Below are positions 33,350 through 41,852 of a DNA stretch of 64,000 bases, in pieces. The notes beneath the pieces are model-generated. The model was not told the DNA's origin. It ran no database searches and saw only the letters and a program-made list of their open reading frames with translations. The stretch is from an uncultured bacterium. Lineage in GTDB: Bacteria; Bacillota; Clostridia; Christensenellales; HGM11417. The position numbers and the translations under genes are program-made. Each line of letters opens with the position of its first letter. Position 1 is the stretch's first letter. The stretch is from NCBI GenBank assembly GCA_905215695.1, contig CAJMQN010000005.1:62001-126000 (forward strand), given 5' to 3'.

Positions 33350-36172
33350 ATGATAAAAAAATTATTTGACGCAGAGACCGTTCAAAACGATTTTCAGCAT
33401 TACCGCGCCATTCCGTTTTGGAGTTGGAACAATAAATTGGAGCCCGAGGAGCTGAAAAAGCAGATTCGGGAGATGAAGGAAGTGGGACTTGGCGGCTTCA
33501 TCATGCACGCCCGCACGGGACTTGTGACAGAATATCTTTCGGAAGAATGGTTCGAGTGCGTTCGGGTCTGTCTTGACGAGGCGAAGGCGCTTTCAATGGA
33601 CGCGTGGATGTACGACGAAAACGGCTGGCCGAGCGGGTTCGTGGGAGGCAAGCTCCTCGAGAATCCCGACAATCTCGCGCAGTACGTGACCTGTGAGGAC
33701 CGCGAGGAGTTCGACCCGAACGCATTCGGCGTCTATGTAAAGGAGGGCAAGACCTATCGCCGCGTGACCGCTTCCGAGGGAAAGAAAGCATATCGTGCGG
33801 TCTATCTGCATTCCTCGCCCGCGAATACGGACATTTTGAACCCCGAAGTCGTGACGCAGTTCATCGAATGTACATATGAAGAATATTACAAGCGTTTCGG
33901 CGCGCGATTCGGCAAAGAATTTGTCGGATTTTTCACCGACGAGCCGCAGTATTACCGTTGGGATACCCCCTATACCCGCGCCGCGCGGGAGTATTTTGCG
34001 AAGGAGTACGGCGAAGAGCTGTTGGACGGTCTCGTCTGGCTTTTCGACACTTCGCCGGAGGGCTGGTCCTTCCGTGAGAAGTACTATAAGGCGCTCAATC
34101 ATCTCTACACCGAAAATTTTTACAAGCGTATTTACGATTGGTGCGAGACGCACGGCGTCAAGCTGACCGGACACAGCGTGGAGGAGAACAATCTTTTCAC
34201 GCAGATGTGGGGTGGCGCAGGCGTCATGCCCTCCTATGAGTACGAACACGTCCCGGGAATTGACTTTCTCGGCAGAATTCAGGTCTCTCCGCTCGCGGGA
34301 AAGCAGGTCGGTTCGGTGGCGACGCAGCTCGGCAAATCGCAGGTGCTCACGGAGACCTTCGGTTGCGCGGGCTGGGACGCGAACCCGCGGGAACTGAAAT
34401 TTCTCGGGGAGGCGCAGTTTGTCTGCGGCGTCAACCTCATGTGCCTGCACCTCCAGAGCTACAGCCTACAGGGACAAGGCAAGCTCGACTATCCGCCCTG
34501 TTTCTCCCATCACGCGACCTGGTGGGGAAAGGAATACAAGGAATTCAACGACTACTTCGCACACCTCGGGTACCTGCTCGCAAATACCGAAGAGGAGGTC
34601 GGAACGCTCGTCATTCATCCGATGCACAGCGTCTATCTGCGCTACAAGCGCTGGGATGAGTCCGACGTGCGGGAAATGGAGCAGAAAATGGACGCGCTCC
34701 TCACCGAACTCTCCAAACATCACATACCCTATCATTTCGCGGACGAAACCCTCTTAAAGAAGTACGGAAGCGCACAGGACGGCAAAATCAAGCTCGGAAA
34801 ATGCACCTATGGGAGCGTCATTCTGCCCTGGTGTCTGACGTTGGACTCCTCCACGAAAACCATTTTGGAAGAATACTCCGCGCAGGGCGGTAAACTGCTC
34901 GCCTTCGACGGTCTGCCGGCGTACATCGACGGCGAACCGGGAAGTCTGAACGTGACGCCCAACGCGGATTGGCAGGACCTTGCCGCTTTCGCGCCCGTGG
35001 AACTCAAGATTGAGGGCGAGCTCATGACGGCGTATCGAAAGGGCAGGGATTTCAATATGCTGTACGTCCTCAACGCGTCCAAGTCGCAAGCTTCCTTCGA
35101 GCTCCCCGCGGCGTTTGGGTGTCAGTTCGACCCCGTAACGGCAGAGTGCGTTCCCGCTCCCGCGGGTCGCCGCGCGCTGCAACCCCGGGAATCCGCGGTC
35201 TATATCAGTGCCGCGGGAGAAGTCTCCGCCGACCTGCCCGCTTCCGGCAATGTTTCGGAGGTGACGGACGCGTTCCGTATGGTTTCGCACACCCCGAACA
35301 ACTTGACGCTCGATTTTGTGTCCGTAAGCAAAAACGGCGGTGCCTTTGAAACGCCGAAATACGTCTATCAGGTCAAAGAGGAACTGATTCGGAGCGACTT
35401 CCGCGGCAATATCCGCGCAAAGTACGTCTTTACCTGTGACGACGTCTGCCCGCTCACCCTTCGCTATGAGAGGGCGAAATGGATTTCTGTCACCTGCAAC
35501 GGAGAAGAGGTCTCGCCCCGGACGAGCGATTTCGATTTGAACTTCCTCGACGCCGAACTTCCCGGCGTGAAAAAGGGGGAGAACGAGCTCGTCTTTGAAA
35601 TCGATTATTTCCAGTCTCCGATCGTGCGCTACGCGCTCTTCGACCCGGCGGCGACGGAGAGCCTCCGCAACTGCTTGGTGTACGACACCGAAATCGAGAG
35701 CGTGTATCTGCGCGGCGACTTCGCGCTGACCCCCGATTTGCACATCGCCTCCGCTCCCGCGGAAGTGAAACTTCCCCGCATCGACGAACAGGGGTATCAA
35801 ATGTTCTCGGGCGAAACGGTATTCGAGGGCGAAGTGTTCTTTGAAACGGACAGGGCGACCCTGCATGCCGAAGGGCGGTACATGACGGTCGGGGTGGAGA
35901 TTGACGGCAAACCTGCCGGAGACCTCGTGCTCTCCGAGACCGCGACCCTTCGAGCGGAATCGGGAAAGAAACACAAAATCACCTTGCGGGTCAAATCCTC
36001 CCTGCGCAACACCTTCGGACCCTTCCACCTGCCCGACCCGGAGCCCCTCGGCGTGGGACCGACGAGCTTTACGCTTCTCGGGGAATGGAAAAACGGAGCG
36101 CCCGAGATTTTCTATCCCGGCTATCACACAGTGCCCTACGGAATCGACCGCCTAACGCTGAAATTTCATTAA
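33350..36172 (+). CDS. Large glycoside-hydrolase-like protein, family not assigned
   Basis: The protein has 940 residues and no signal peptide. The N-terminal barrel has IPFWSWNNKLEPEELKKQI, MKEVGLGGFIMHARTGLVT, WMYDENGWPSGFVGG, VGFFTDEPQYYRW with a candidate catalytic acid, and QVLTETFGCAGWDANPRELK with another. A Rossmann-like region at about 420-540 (EEVGTLVIHPMHSVYLRYKRWD) follows, then beta-sandwich domains to the end. This resembles groups of GH2-superfamily or rhamnosidase-like enzymes in gut bacteria. L-rhamnose isomerase lies 2.4 kb downstream, which hints at rhamnose-containing substrates but does not prove it. A GAGGTGA Shine-Dalgarno precedes the ATG. Confidence 0.62.
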   Translation: MIKKLFDAETVQNDFQHYRAIPFWSWNNKLEPEELKKQIREMKEVGLGGFIMHARTGLVTEYLSEEWFECVRVCLDEAKALSMDAWMYDENGWPSGFVGGKLLENPDNLAQYVTCEDREEFDPNAFGVYVKEGKTYRRVTASEGKKAYRAVYLHSSPANTDILNPEVVTQFIECTYEEYYKRFGARFGKEFVGFFTDEPQYYRWDTPYTRAAREYFAKEYGEELLDGLVWLFDTSPEGWSFREKYYKALNHLYTENFYKRIYDWCETHGVKLTGHSVEENNLFTQMWGGAGVMPSYEYEHVPGIDFLGRIQVSPLAGKQVGSVATQLGKSQVLTETFGCAGWDANPRELKFLGEAQFVCGVNLMCLHLQSYSLQGQGKLDYPPCFSHHATWWGKEYKEFNDYFAHLGYLLANTEEEVGTLVIHPMHSVYLRYKRWDESDVREMEQKMDALLTELSKHHIPYHFADETLLKKYGSAQDGKIKLGKCTYGSVILPWCLTLDSSTKTILEEYSAQGGKLLAFDGLPAYIDGEPGSLNVTPNADWQDLAAFAPVELKIEGELMTAYRKGRDFNMLYVLNASKSQASFELPAAFGCQFDPVTAECVPAPAGRRALQPRESAVYISAAGEVSADLPASGNVSEVTDAFRMVSHTPNNLTLDFVSVSKNGGAFETPKYVYQVKEELIRSDFRGNIRAKYVFTCDDVCPLTLRYERAKWISVTCNGEEVSPRTSDFDLNFLDAELPGVKKGENELVFEIDYFQSPIVRYALFDPAATESLRNCLVYDTEIESVYLRGDFALTPDLHIASAPAEVKLPRIDEQGYQMFSGETVFEGEVFFETDRATLHAEGRYMTVGVEIDGKPAGDLVLSETATLRAESGKKHKITLRVKSSLRNTFGPFHLPDPEPLGVGPTSFTLLGEWKNGAPEIFYPGYHTVPYGIDRLTLKFH

Positions 36173-36173
36173 A

Positions 36174-36632
36174 ATGGAGGAACCGAAGACAAAGCTGACT
36201 GCGCGGCAAAACCTCGGTCAGATGTTGAAATTTCTGTTGTTTTCGATTTCGGCTGGGGTGATACAGTTCGGAACCTCTACGTTGTTATTGGAATTTTCGG
36301 GCTGGAGCTATTGGCCGTGCTATCTTATCGGTCTTGTACTCTCGGTGCTGTACAACTTCACCATCAACCGAAAATTCACCTTCAAATCCGCGAACAACGT
36401 GCCCCTTGCCATGCTCAAAGTGTTCGGCTATTACGCGGTATTTACGCCGCTATCGACCTTGTGGGGAGAGGCGCTGACGGGAATCGGTTGGAACGAGTAC
36501 CTTGTGCTGTTTTTGACCATGGTAGTTAATTTCGTGACGGAATTTTTGTTTTGCCGTTTCGTTGTGTATCGCAACTCCATCAATACGAACGCCCGTGCGC
36601 GCAAGAAAGAAGAGAAGAGAGACCCCGAGTAG
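36174..36632 (+). CDS. GtrA-like membrane protein
   Basis: This is a 152-residue protein with four membrane segments. It has FLLFSISAGVIQFGTSTLLL, then YLIGLVLSVLYNFTINRKFTF, the most typical GtrA motif, and VVNFVTEFLFCRFVVYR. GtrA proteins help flip or present polyprenyl-linked sugars for surface glycosylation. The start codon is 1 base after the glycosidase-like stop, so translation is coupled. A glycosyltransferase faces it across a shared terminator. Its stop codon lies in the loop of that terminator. Confidence 0.88.
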   Translation: MEEPKTKLTARQNLGQMLKFLLFSISAGVIQFGTSTLLLEFSGWSYWPCYLIGLVLSVLYNFTINRKFTFKSANNVPLAMLKVFGYYAVFTPLSTLWGEALTGIGWNEYLVLFLTMVVNFVTEFLFCRFVVYRNSINTNARARKKEEKRDPE

Positions 36633-36645
36633 GGGTCTCTTCTCT
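36611..36645. terminator. Bidirectional terminator between gtrA-like and GT2 genes
   Basis: GAGACCCC and GGGGTCTC form a stem, extended outward by AGAGAAG/CTTCTCT with a small bulge. U-rich or A-rich flanks would let it act on both strands. Confidence 0.75.
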
Positions 36646-37711
36646 ATTTCCGTTTGGAAAAGTACTCGAGATTGGCAAGCACGGCGGGGTGGTTGGGTCG
36701 GACGGCGGCGGCGAAGCGGTTGAATTCGGCTGCCTTATCGTACTGACCGAGCCGGTCATAGCAGACGCAGAGCTGTAAGAGGGGAACGATGTCATAGCAG
36801 TCCGAAACGACAAATCCGCCGTTTTCGGGGTGAGGCTTGCACTTGAGCGCGGTCTCGTACCAATAGACGGCGGTGTCATACTTCTGCGCGGCTGTGAACC
36901 GTTCGCCGATTTGACAGCAGATTTCGGCGTGCGGTCGGTCATACCGAAAACTTTCAAAGAGCGCGGACAGCGCCTCGTCCTCCCGGTCGGTGCGCAGACA
37001 GCACTCTGCGAGCATGGAGCAGGCATCGATGCAGTTGACGTACCACCCCTTCCCGTCCCCAAGAAATCGCCGAAAATTCTCCGCCGCCTCTTCATAAAGT
37101 TTGTTATAATAGAGTTCGCGCGCGAAGTAGAAGAGATGGCGGGGCGAAAGTTCCTTTCCGCTCGCAAGAGTCTTTCGGTAAATGCGCAGATTTCGCCCGG
37201 GTTCGGCGGCACGGAGCTTTCTGTGGCAGACAGCGGCGTCGGAGTAGAGGAGCTTTCCTCTCGGTTCGATGCACTCATGTACGAATCCCTCCCAGACAAA
37301 TCCGGTTTCCCGCTTTGTGAGCCGTTCGCGGAAGAAGGAATAAACAGGCTTTCCGTCCTCGTCAAAGGCGACGTGATAGCGGCAGTAGATGACGTCCTCG
37401 TCGGTCAAAGTGTTTTTGAGCGCAAGAAATTTTTCGCGGTCGTCAGGTTCGATGACGTCGTCTGCGTCCAGCCACAGAATATAGTCCATCGTCGCGTGGG
37501 AATAACTCTCGTTCCGCGCGGCGGCAAAATCGTCTGTCCAGGCAAAATCGTAGATTTTATCGGTGTAGAGCGCGCAGAATTCCTTGGTGCGGTCGTCGGA
37601 ACCGGTATCGACGATAATAATTTCGTCGGCGATATCGGCGGCGCTCTCGAGACAGCGGGCGATAACGTCCTGCTCGTTGCGGACGATCATGCAAAGGCTG
37701 ATAGTTTTCAT
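36644..37711 (-). CDS. Family 2 glycosyltransferase with C-terminal TPR-like helices
   Basis: The protein has 355 residues. The GT-A domain has [37 protein letters not shown], the metal-binding [15 protein letters not shown], and [13 protein letters not shown]. Residues from about 185 are helical repeats ([43 protein letters not shown]) like TPR units. This architecture is common in SunS-like and protein-glycosylating GT2 enzymes of Firmicutes. It is divergent from the collagen-like gene, whose threonine-rich repeats could be acceptors. A GGAGGAAAACC Shine-Dalgarno precedes the ATG. Confidence 0.86.
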   Translation of the reverse strand: MKTISLCMIVRNEQDVIARCLESAADIADEIIIVDTGSDDRTKEFCALYTDKIYDFAWTDDFAAARNESYSHATMDYILWLDADDVIEPDDREKFLALKNTLTDEDVIYCRYHVAFDEDGKPVYSFFRERLTKRETGFVWEGFVHECIEPRGKLLYSDAAVCHRKLRAAEPGRNLRIYRKTLASGKELSPRHLFYFARELYYNKLYEEAAENFRRFLGDGKGWYVNCIDACSMLAECCLRTDREDEALSALFESFRYDRPHAEICCQIGERFTAAQKYDTAVYWYETALKCKPHPENGGFVVSDCYDIVPLLQLCVCYDRLGQYDKAAEFNRFAAAVRPNHPAVLANLEYFSKRK

Positions 37712-37761
37712 GGTTTTCCTCCGCTTTCAATATATGCGGCGAAGCGGAACGCGGGTGAATC

Positions 37762-37789
37762 ACATTCCCGTGCCCGCGCACATATGATA
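37762..37789 (+). promoter_or_regulatory. Possible mother-cell sporulation promoter (sigma-K-like) of the collagen-like gene
   Basis: CATATGATA (37781-37789) fits the sigma-K -10 pattern CATANNNTA exactly. An AC dinucleotide at 37762-37763 stands 17 bases upstream as a possible -35. No sigma-A promoter is seen before this gene. Confidence 0.4.
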
Positions 37790-37828
37790 AAAAGGGACAT
37801 TTGTGTCACAAAGGAGGAAAACAAGACT

Positions 37829-38524
37829 ATGTGTTGCGGAAATAGAGGAAATCAATGGGGAAACCCGTGTCAGAATCCGTGTCGTCCGGTTATCAATTGT
37901 CAAGGTCCGCAAGGACCGCAGGGTCCCCAGGGTCCCGCGGGGGCGCAGGGTCCGAGAGGAATCCAGGGCGCGCGCGGTCCGCAGGGCGTACCCGGTCCGC
38001 AGGGACCGCAGGGCTTTAGCATCACCGGTCCGACCGGTCCGCAGGGACCGCAGGGACCCATCGGTCCCACGGGTGCAACCGGCGCAACGGGTCCCATCGG
38101 AATCAGCGTAACCGGAGCTACAGGCGCAACGGGAGTAACAGGTCCCACGGGCGCAACCGGTGCAACGGGTGCGACGGGTCCCCAGGGGCCTATCGGCTTG
38201 AGCGTAACGGGAGCAACGGGTCCCACGGGTCCGACCGGTCCCACGGGTCCTACCGGTCCCACGGGTCCCACGGGTCCGACGGGAGCCACGGGTGCTGAAG
38301 GCGCGGCGGGCGCAGCCGGCGCAGTAGGTCCTCAAGGCCCCGCAGGCGCAGCCGGCGCGACGGGAGCAACCGGTCCTACAGGTCCCACGGGTCCTACCGG
38401 TCCGGTAACCCCGGCGGCGGCAGTTGCGGACCTCACGCCGGCGACGGCGACGACAGAGCAAATCGCTACGACAGTCAACCAGCTCCTTGCCAACATGCGT
38501 GCGGCAGGACTCTTGACGACCTAA
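37829..38524 (+). CDS. Collagen-like repeat protein (BclA/exosporium type)
   Basis: The protein has 231 residues. A Cys/Asn-rich head (residues 1-25, [15 protein letters not shown] and so on) is followed by about 167 residues of Gly-X-Y triplets (26-192). These change from GPQGPQ at the start to GPTGPT and GATGAT later, with three short breaks (GFSIT, GISVT, GLSVT). A 39-residue tail ends [13 protein letters not shown]. The protein should form a trimeric collagen helix on the spore or cell surface, and the many threonines are candidate O-glycosylation sites. The AAAGGAGG Shine-Dalgarno fixes the ATG. The head lacks a signal peptide, as in exosporium proteins. Confidence 0.9.
   Translation: MCCGNRGNQWGNPCQNPCRPVINCQGPQGPQGPQGPAGAQGPRGIQGARGPQGVPGPQGPQGFSITGPTGPQGPQGPIGPTGATGATGPIGISVTGATGATGVTGPTGATGATGATGPQGPIGLSVTGATGPTGPTGPTGPTGPTGPTGPTGATGAEGAAGAAGAVGPQGPAGAAGATGATGPTGPTGPTGPVTPAAAVADLTPATATTEQIATTVNQLLANMRAAGLLTT
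37904..38404 (+). repeat. Collagen Gly-X-Y coding repeat
   Basis: Tandem 9-base units of the type GGN-CCN-CAG or GGN-CCN-ACN encode the triplets. Nearly identical ggtcccacg units repeat most tightly at 38218-38282. This is a region prone to expansion, contraction and assembly error. Confidence 0.9.
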
Positions 38525-38535
38525 TCTCTCAAAAC

Positions 38536-38575
38536 AAAAAAAGGACCGTCCCTCGGGACGGCCCTTTTTGTTTGT
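38536..38575. terminator. Bidirectional terminator between the collagen-like gene and rhaA
   Basis: A-run, 7-bp stem CCGTCCC/GGGACGG extended by GG/CC past one mismatch, then five Ts. The mirror-image A/T flanks allow termination from both sides. Confidence 0.9.
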
Positions 38576-38581
38576 ATTTTT

Positions 38582-39835
38582 TTATCTCTTGGAGAGCACT
38601 TCGGTCTCGTACTTCTTGACCTCAGCGAGCCAGGCGTCGCCGACGGGCACGTTGTTCTTTTTGCAGAAGTAATTCCAAACCGCGCCGTAGGGGAAGGTCT
38701 TGAGCTCTTCCTGCTTGGCGAGCAGTTCCGAAAATCTCGACTCGTCCTGCAATTCCTTGAGCTCGGCGTTAGGGAGAAGGAGCGCGTAGAGGAGCGCCTT
38801 CTGCATATTGCGCATACCGATGACCCAGGCGGCGATACGGTTGATGCTTGCGTCAAAATAGTCAAGGGCAAGATAGACCCGTCCGAGCGCGTCGCAGCGC
38901 ACGACCTCCTTCGCGATTTCCCGGAGCTCGTCGTCAAAGCGGATCACGTGGTCCGAATCCCAGCGGATGGGGCGGGAAACGTGGAGCGCGAGCTTGTCGG
39001 AGAAGAGGAGCATGGAAGGAATCTTATCCGAAATCACTTCGGTGGGGTGGAAGTGTCCCGCGTCGAGCAGGCAGAGAAGGTCGTTCTTGGCGGCATAGTT
39101 CATATAGAACTCATGCGACCCGACGGTACAAGCCTCCACGCCGATCCCAAAGACCTTGGACTCAACGCAAACTTTGACCTTATTGCGGTCGTACTTGTAC
39201 TCGAAGATTTTGTCGAGGGATTCCTTGAGCCGCGCGCGGGGACCCAGTCTGTCCGCGGGGATGTCCTTGAATCCGTCCGGCACCCAGACATTGACGAGAC
39301 ACTCGCCGCCGAGCTCGGTCGCAAAATATTCGGCAATCTTCAGGCAGGCGACGGTGTGGTCGATCCAGAATTTGCGCACCTTGGCGTCGGGGCTGGAGAG
39401 CGTGAGATTGTCCTTGACCATGGGATGCGAGAAACAGGTCGGGTTGAAGTCGAGCTTGAGTCCGCGCGCCTTGGCAAATTCCACCCATTTTTTAAAGTGC
39501 TTGGGTTCGAGTTTGTCGCGGTCAACCTCTTCGCCGGGCTCCATGATCGCGTAATTCGCGTGCAGGTTGATGCGGTGCTTGCCGGGAATGAGGGAGAGCG
39601 CCTCGTCGATGTCCGCCATGAGCTCTTCGGGCGTGCGTGCGCGCCCCATATAGTTACCCGTGGTGAGAATGCCGCCCGACGCAGCTCCCGCCTTGGGTTC
39701 GAACCCGATTACGTCATCGCCCTGCCAGCAGTGCATGGACACGGCAACCTTTTCGAGCGCGGCAATCGCCTTTTCGGTATCGACGCCGATGGCGGCGTAC
39801 TGCGCCTTCGCCAGTTCGTATTGCTTTTCAATCAT
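38582..39835 (-). CDS. rhaA: L-rhamnose isomerase
   Basis: The protein has 417 residues, the normal RhaA size. MHCWQGDDVIGFE is the N-terminal signature. INLHANYAIM, LKLDFNPTCFSHP, NVWVPDGFKDIPADR, VESKVFGIG, CLLDAGHFHPTEVISDK and RWDSDHVIRFDDEL carry the metal ligands of the barrel. It converts L-rhamnose to L-rhamnulose. An AAGGAG Shine-Dalgarno and a sigma-A promoter precede it. No rhaB kinase or rhaD aldolase is in the window. The AraC regulator next to it on the same strand is the likely controller. Confidence 0.96.
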   Translation of the reverse strand: MIEKQYELAKAQYAAIGVDTEKAIAALEKVAVSMHCWQGDDVIGFEPKAGAASGGILTTGNYMGRARTPEELMADIDEALSLIPGKHRINLHANYAIMEPGEEVDRDKLEPKHFKKWVEFAKARGLKLDFNPTCFSHPMVKDNLTLSSPDAKVRKFWIDHTVACLKIAEYFATELGGECLVNVWVPDGFKDIPADRLGPRARLKESLDKIFEYKYDRNKVKVCVESKVFGIGVEACTVGSHEFYMNYAAKNDLLCLLDAGHFHPTEVISDKIPSMLLFSDKLALHVSRPIRWDSDHVIRFDDELREIAKEVVRCDALGRVYLALDYFDASINRIAAWVIGMRNMQKALLYALLLPNAELKELQDESRFSELLAKQEELKTFPYGAVWNYFCKKNNVPVGDAWLAEVKKYETEVLSKR

Positions 39836-39869
39836 GAGAAAAACTCCTTTTATTTATCTGTTCGCTGAC

Positions 39870-39898
39870 ATTATAATCCATTTTCCCGCGAAAAGCAA
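39870..39898 (-). promoter_or_regulatory. Sigma-A promoter of rhaA
   Basis: On the minus strand TTGCTT (39898-39893), 17 bases, TATAAT (39875-39870), about 35 bases before the rhaA start. Confidence 0.75.
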
Positions 39899-39916
39899 GG
39901 ACGTTTGTGTAAAATT

Positions 39917-40912
39917 TTACAGACCTGATTTTCCAACTTCCTCTTCGCCGGACTCTCTGCGGTACTGTCGGGGACTGACGCCGTAAAAATTCCGAAATTC
40001 GCGGTGAAAATAACTCGTGTTCTCATACCCGACCGCGGCGACGATTTCGGTGACGGTGAGCGCGGTGTGCCGCAGGAGCTGTCCCGCCCGCGCAAGCCTT
40101 TTTTGGAGCAAAAGCTCCGAAAAAGTGCTCCCTGTGCCCCTTTTTACAGCCTTTGAGAGGGAAGAAACGGACTGTTTGAGCTGTCCCGCGAGCTCCGTCA
40201 AGGTCGCCGTGCGGTAATTCTCCCCGATGTACCGAAGCGCGGACGCGGCGAGAAAATCCGCGGGCGCCGCCTTTTCCACAGGCGCGACGCGGTCGGTGCA
40301 GTTTAAGAGCTGAAGGAGCAGAACGCCCATGGTAGCCTGATCGATTTCGGGACTGTCGGTGCTCGGATGGAGCATGGAATAGACGAGATTTTCCACAAGG
40401 TTGCGCACGGGCAGGACGTTTTTGACCCGGAAGTGCAAGACGTCGTGCGCGCCGGGCTGATTGCGCAGGGAACTCGAGATGAAATCGGACAGAATATTTC
40501 TCCCGTCCTTCATCATGTCCAGCGCAACGTCGAAGAATTGGGGGAGAATGATGAAATTGAGCAGAATATCCTCCTCACCCGCGGGCAGAATCTGATGAAA
40601 GACGTGTTGATTCAAAAAGAGCAGGTCGCCCTCTTCGAGCTCGAGCGCGGTCTCCCCGTCGATGATGTGCGTGGTTCGCCCCTTGCACATATAGGAAATC
40701 TCGATGAAATCATGCTTGTGCCGGGGAAACTCGACAAATCGGGTGTGTTTTCGCATGTCGATGAGCTGACCCTTTGCGAGCATCTTGCCGCTCTCCACGA
40801 CAAACTCCCGCGCGGTCGTGTAGAGTTCCCTCTCGACCGTGCGGTTTCCCGCGAGAATCCTGCGTTCCTCGGGCGTAATCGCCTGCAATTGATCCAAAAT
40901 CGACGCGTCCAT
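39917..40912 (-). CDS. AraC family transcription regulator (sugar-responsive, cupin N-terminus)
   Basis: The protein has 331 residues. A cupin-like sensing domain (about 50-135) contains FPRHKHDFIEISYMCKG and LEEGDLLFLNQHVFHQILP. The C-terminal domain has two helix-turn-helix units: ATLTELAGQLKQSVSSLSKA, and TVTEIVAAVGYENTSYFHRE followed by FYGVSPRQYRR. It lies 81 bases upstream of rhaA on the same strand, so it probably activates rhaA or nearby glycosidase genes in response to rhamnose or a rhamnoside. Its ATG is 7 bases from the -10 box, which implies a leaderless transcript. Confidence 0.92.
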   Translation of the reverse strand: MDASILDQLQAITPEERRILAGNRTVERELYTTAREFVVESGKMLAKGQLIDMRKHTRFVEFPRHKHDFIEISYMCKGRTTHIIDGETALELEEGDLLFLNQHVFHQILPAGEEDILLNFIILPQFFDVALDMMKDGRNILSDFISSSLRNQPGAHDVLHFRVKNVLPVRNLVENLVYSMLHPSTDSPEIDQATMGVLLLQLLNCTDRVAPVEKAAPADFLAASALRYIGENYRTATLTELAGQLKQSVSSLSKAVKRGTGSTFSELLLQKRLARAGQLLRHTALTVTEIVAAVGYENTSYFHREFRNFYGVSPRQYRRESGEEEVGKSGL

Positions 40913-40918
40913 ACGGAA

Positions 40919-40947
40919 ATTATATCACGGGATTGACTTCTTGACAA
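40919..40947 (-). promoter_or_regulatory. Promoter of the AraC regulator, leaderless geometry
   Basis: On the minus strand TTGTCA (40947-40942), 17 bases, TATAAT (40924-40919). The expected +1 is at 40912-40913, at the ATG. It overlaps the divergent promoter of the next gene. Confidence 0.65.
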
Positions 40948-40961
40948 CATTATACTATAAT
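40933..40961 (+). promoter_or_regulatory. Sigma-A promoter of the SLOG-dtxR-acyltransferase-ligase operon
   Basis: TTGACT (40933-40938), 17 bases, TATAAT (40956-40961). The -35 overlaps that of the divergent araC promoter, so the two may compete. Confidence 0.8.
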
Positions 40962-40984
40962 GAAAGAAGTTTGGAGGGCGGAAA

Positions 40985-41452
40985 ATGGCGGAAAACCATG
41001 GGGAATGCGTGTGCTTTTCGGGACACCGAAGGCTGTACGACCCTGTCGAAAAACTGCGGAACGGGGTAGAATCCGTCCTTTTGCGCCTCTTTGAAACGGG
41101 TGTGCACGTGTGCATATGCGGCGGTGCGGCAGGCTTTGACCTTCTGTGCGGAGAAAGGGTGCTTTCGCTCATGGAAAGGGGCGTGCCCCTTCGTTTGGTC
41201 ATGGCAATCCCCTGTCCGGAACAGGCGAAGTACTTTTCGCCTTCGGACCGCATGCGCTATGAGCGGCTGTGCGCGGCGGCGGAGTGCGTGACGGTCTCCG
41301 ACCGCTACACGCGCTGGTGCATGCAGAAACGCAATCAATATATGGTGGACCGCGCCGAATATCTCCTCTGCTACCTGCGGGAGCGCGGCGGCGGAACGTT
41401 TCAGACCCGCGCCTACGCGGAGATGAAGAATCGGCAGATTTTGGACCTGTGA
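40985..41452 (+). CDS. SLOG-domain protein (DUF1273/YpsA-like)
   Basis: The protein has 155 residues. It starts CVCFSGHRRLYDP, the typical YpsA/DUF1273 opening. It has VHVCICGGAAGFDLLCGERV, the glycine-rich Rossmann loop of the SLOG superfamily, and MVDRAEYLLCYLRERGGGTFQT, where a conserved acid binds nucleotide-like ligands. SLOG proteins sense or process nucleotide derivatives; the ligand here is unknown. GGAGG lies 7 bases before the ATG. It opens a five-gene run with short gaps or overlaps. Confidence 0.82.
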   Translation: MAENHGECVCFSGHRRLYDPVEKLRNGVESVLLRLFETGVHVCICGGAAGFDLLCGERVLSLMERGVPLRLVMAIPCPEQAKYFSPSDRMRYERLCAAAECVTVSDRYTRWCMQKRNQYMVDRAEYLLCYLRERGGGTFQTRAYAEMKNRQILDL

Positions 41453-41465
41453 GGGAGGAACACGC

Positions 41466-41843
41466 ATGAAAATATTGGAATCTGGGGAAAATTACCTCGA
41501 GACGATTTTGGTATTGCAGAAAAAGCGCGGCAACGTCCGCGCCGTTGATGTCGCCAACGAACTGAACTTTTCAAAGCCGAGCGTCTCCCGCGCTTTGGGA
41601 ATCCTGCGCGCGGAGGAGCTCATCGCCATCGACGGAAAGAGCGGAATCATCGCCTTTACGCCGGAGGGACTCGCGCGTGCGACCTCGGTTTACGAGCGTC
41701 ACCGCCTGCTTTCCCGGTATCTTTCCGAGGTTTTGGGCGTGCCCGCCGCAATCGCGGAGGCGGATGCCTGCCGCATCGAACACGTCATCAGCCCCGAGAC
41801 CTTCGAGGCGATCAAGGACAGTTTTCAGTCCGACCGGACATAG
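41466..41843 (+). CDS. DtxR/MntR-type metal-dependent regulator
   Basis: The protein has 125 residues. SGENYLETILVLQKKRGNVR starts the winged helix. VDVANELNFSKPSVSRALGIL is the recognition helix region. RHRLLSRYLSEVLGV and DACRIEHVIS form the dimer and metal site. The Cys-x-x-Glu-His pattern is like DtxR (iron type), whereas Bacillus MntR lacks that cysteine. The SH3-like C-terminal domain is missing, as in short MntR-like members. It probably represses metal-related genes in response to Fe or Mn. It sits 13 bases after the SLOG gene, and no metal transporter is in the operon. Confidence 0.9.
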   Translation: MKILESGENYLETILVLQKKRGNVRAVDVANELNFSKPSVSRALGILRAEELIAIDGKSGIIAFTPEGLARATSVYERHRLLSRYLSEVLGVPAAIAEADACRIEHVISPETFEAIKDSFQSDRT

Positions 41844-41852
41844 GGAAATCAT

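Noticed and set aside
34754..36127. Open frame of 457 codons on the minus strand
   Set aside because: Antisense shadow of the 940-residue glycosidase-like gene, with no ribosome-binding site or motif.
36830..37828. Long upstream extension of the collagen-like reading frame
   Set aside because: It is antisense to the GT2 gene. The perfect Shine-Dalgarno before 37829 and the short Cys-rich head fix the real start.
37904..38404. Tandem short repeats resembling a CRISPR or satellite
   Set aside because: The repeats are in frame, 9 bases long without spacers, and encode Gly-X-Y triplets.
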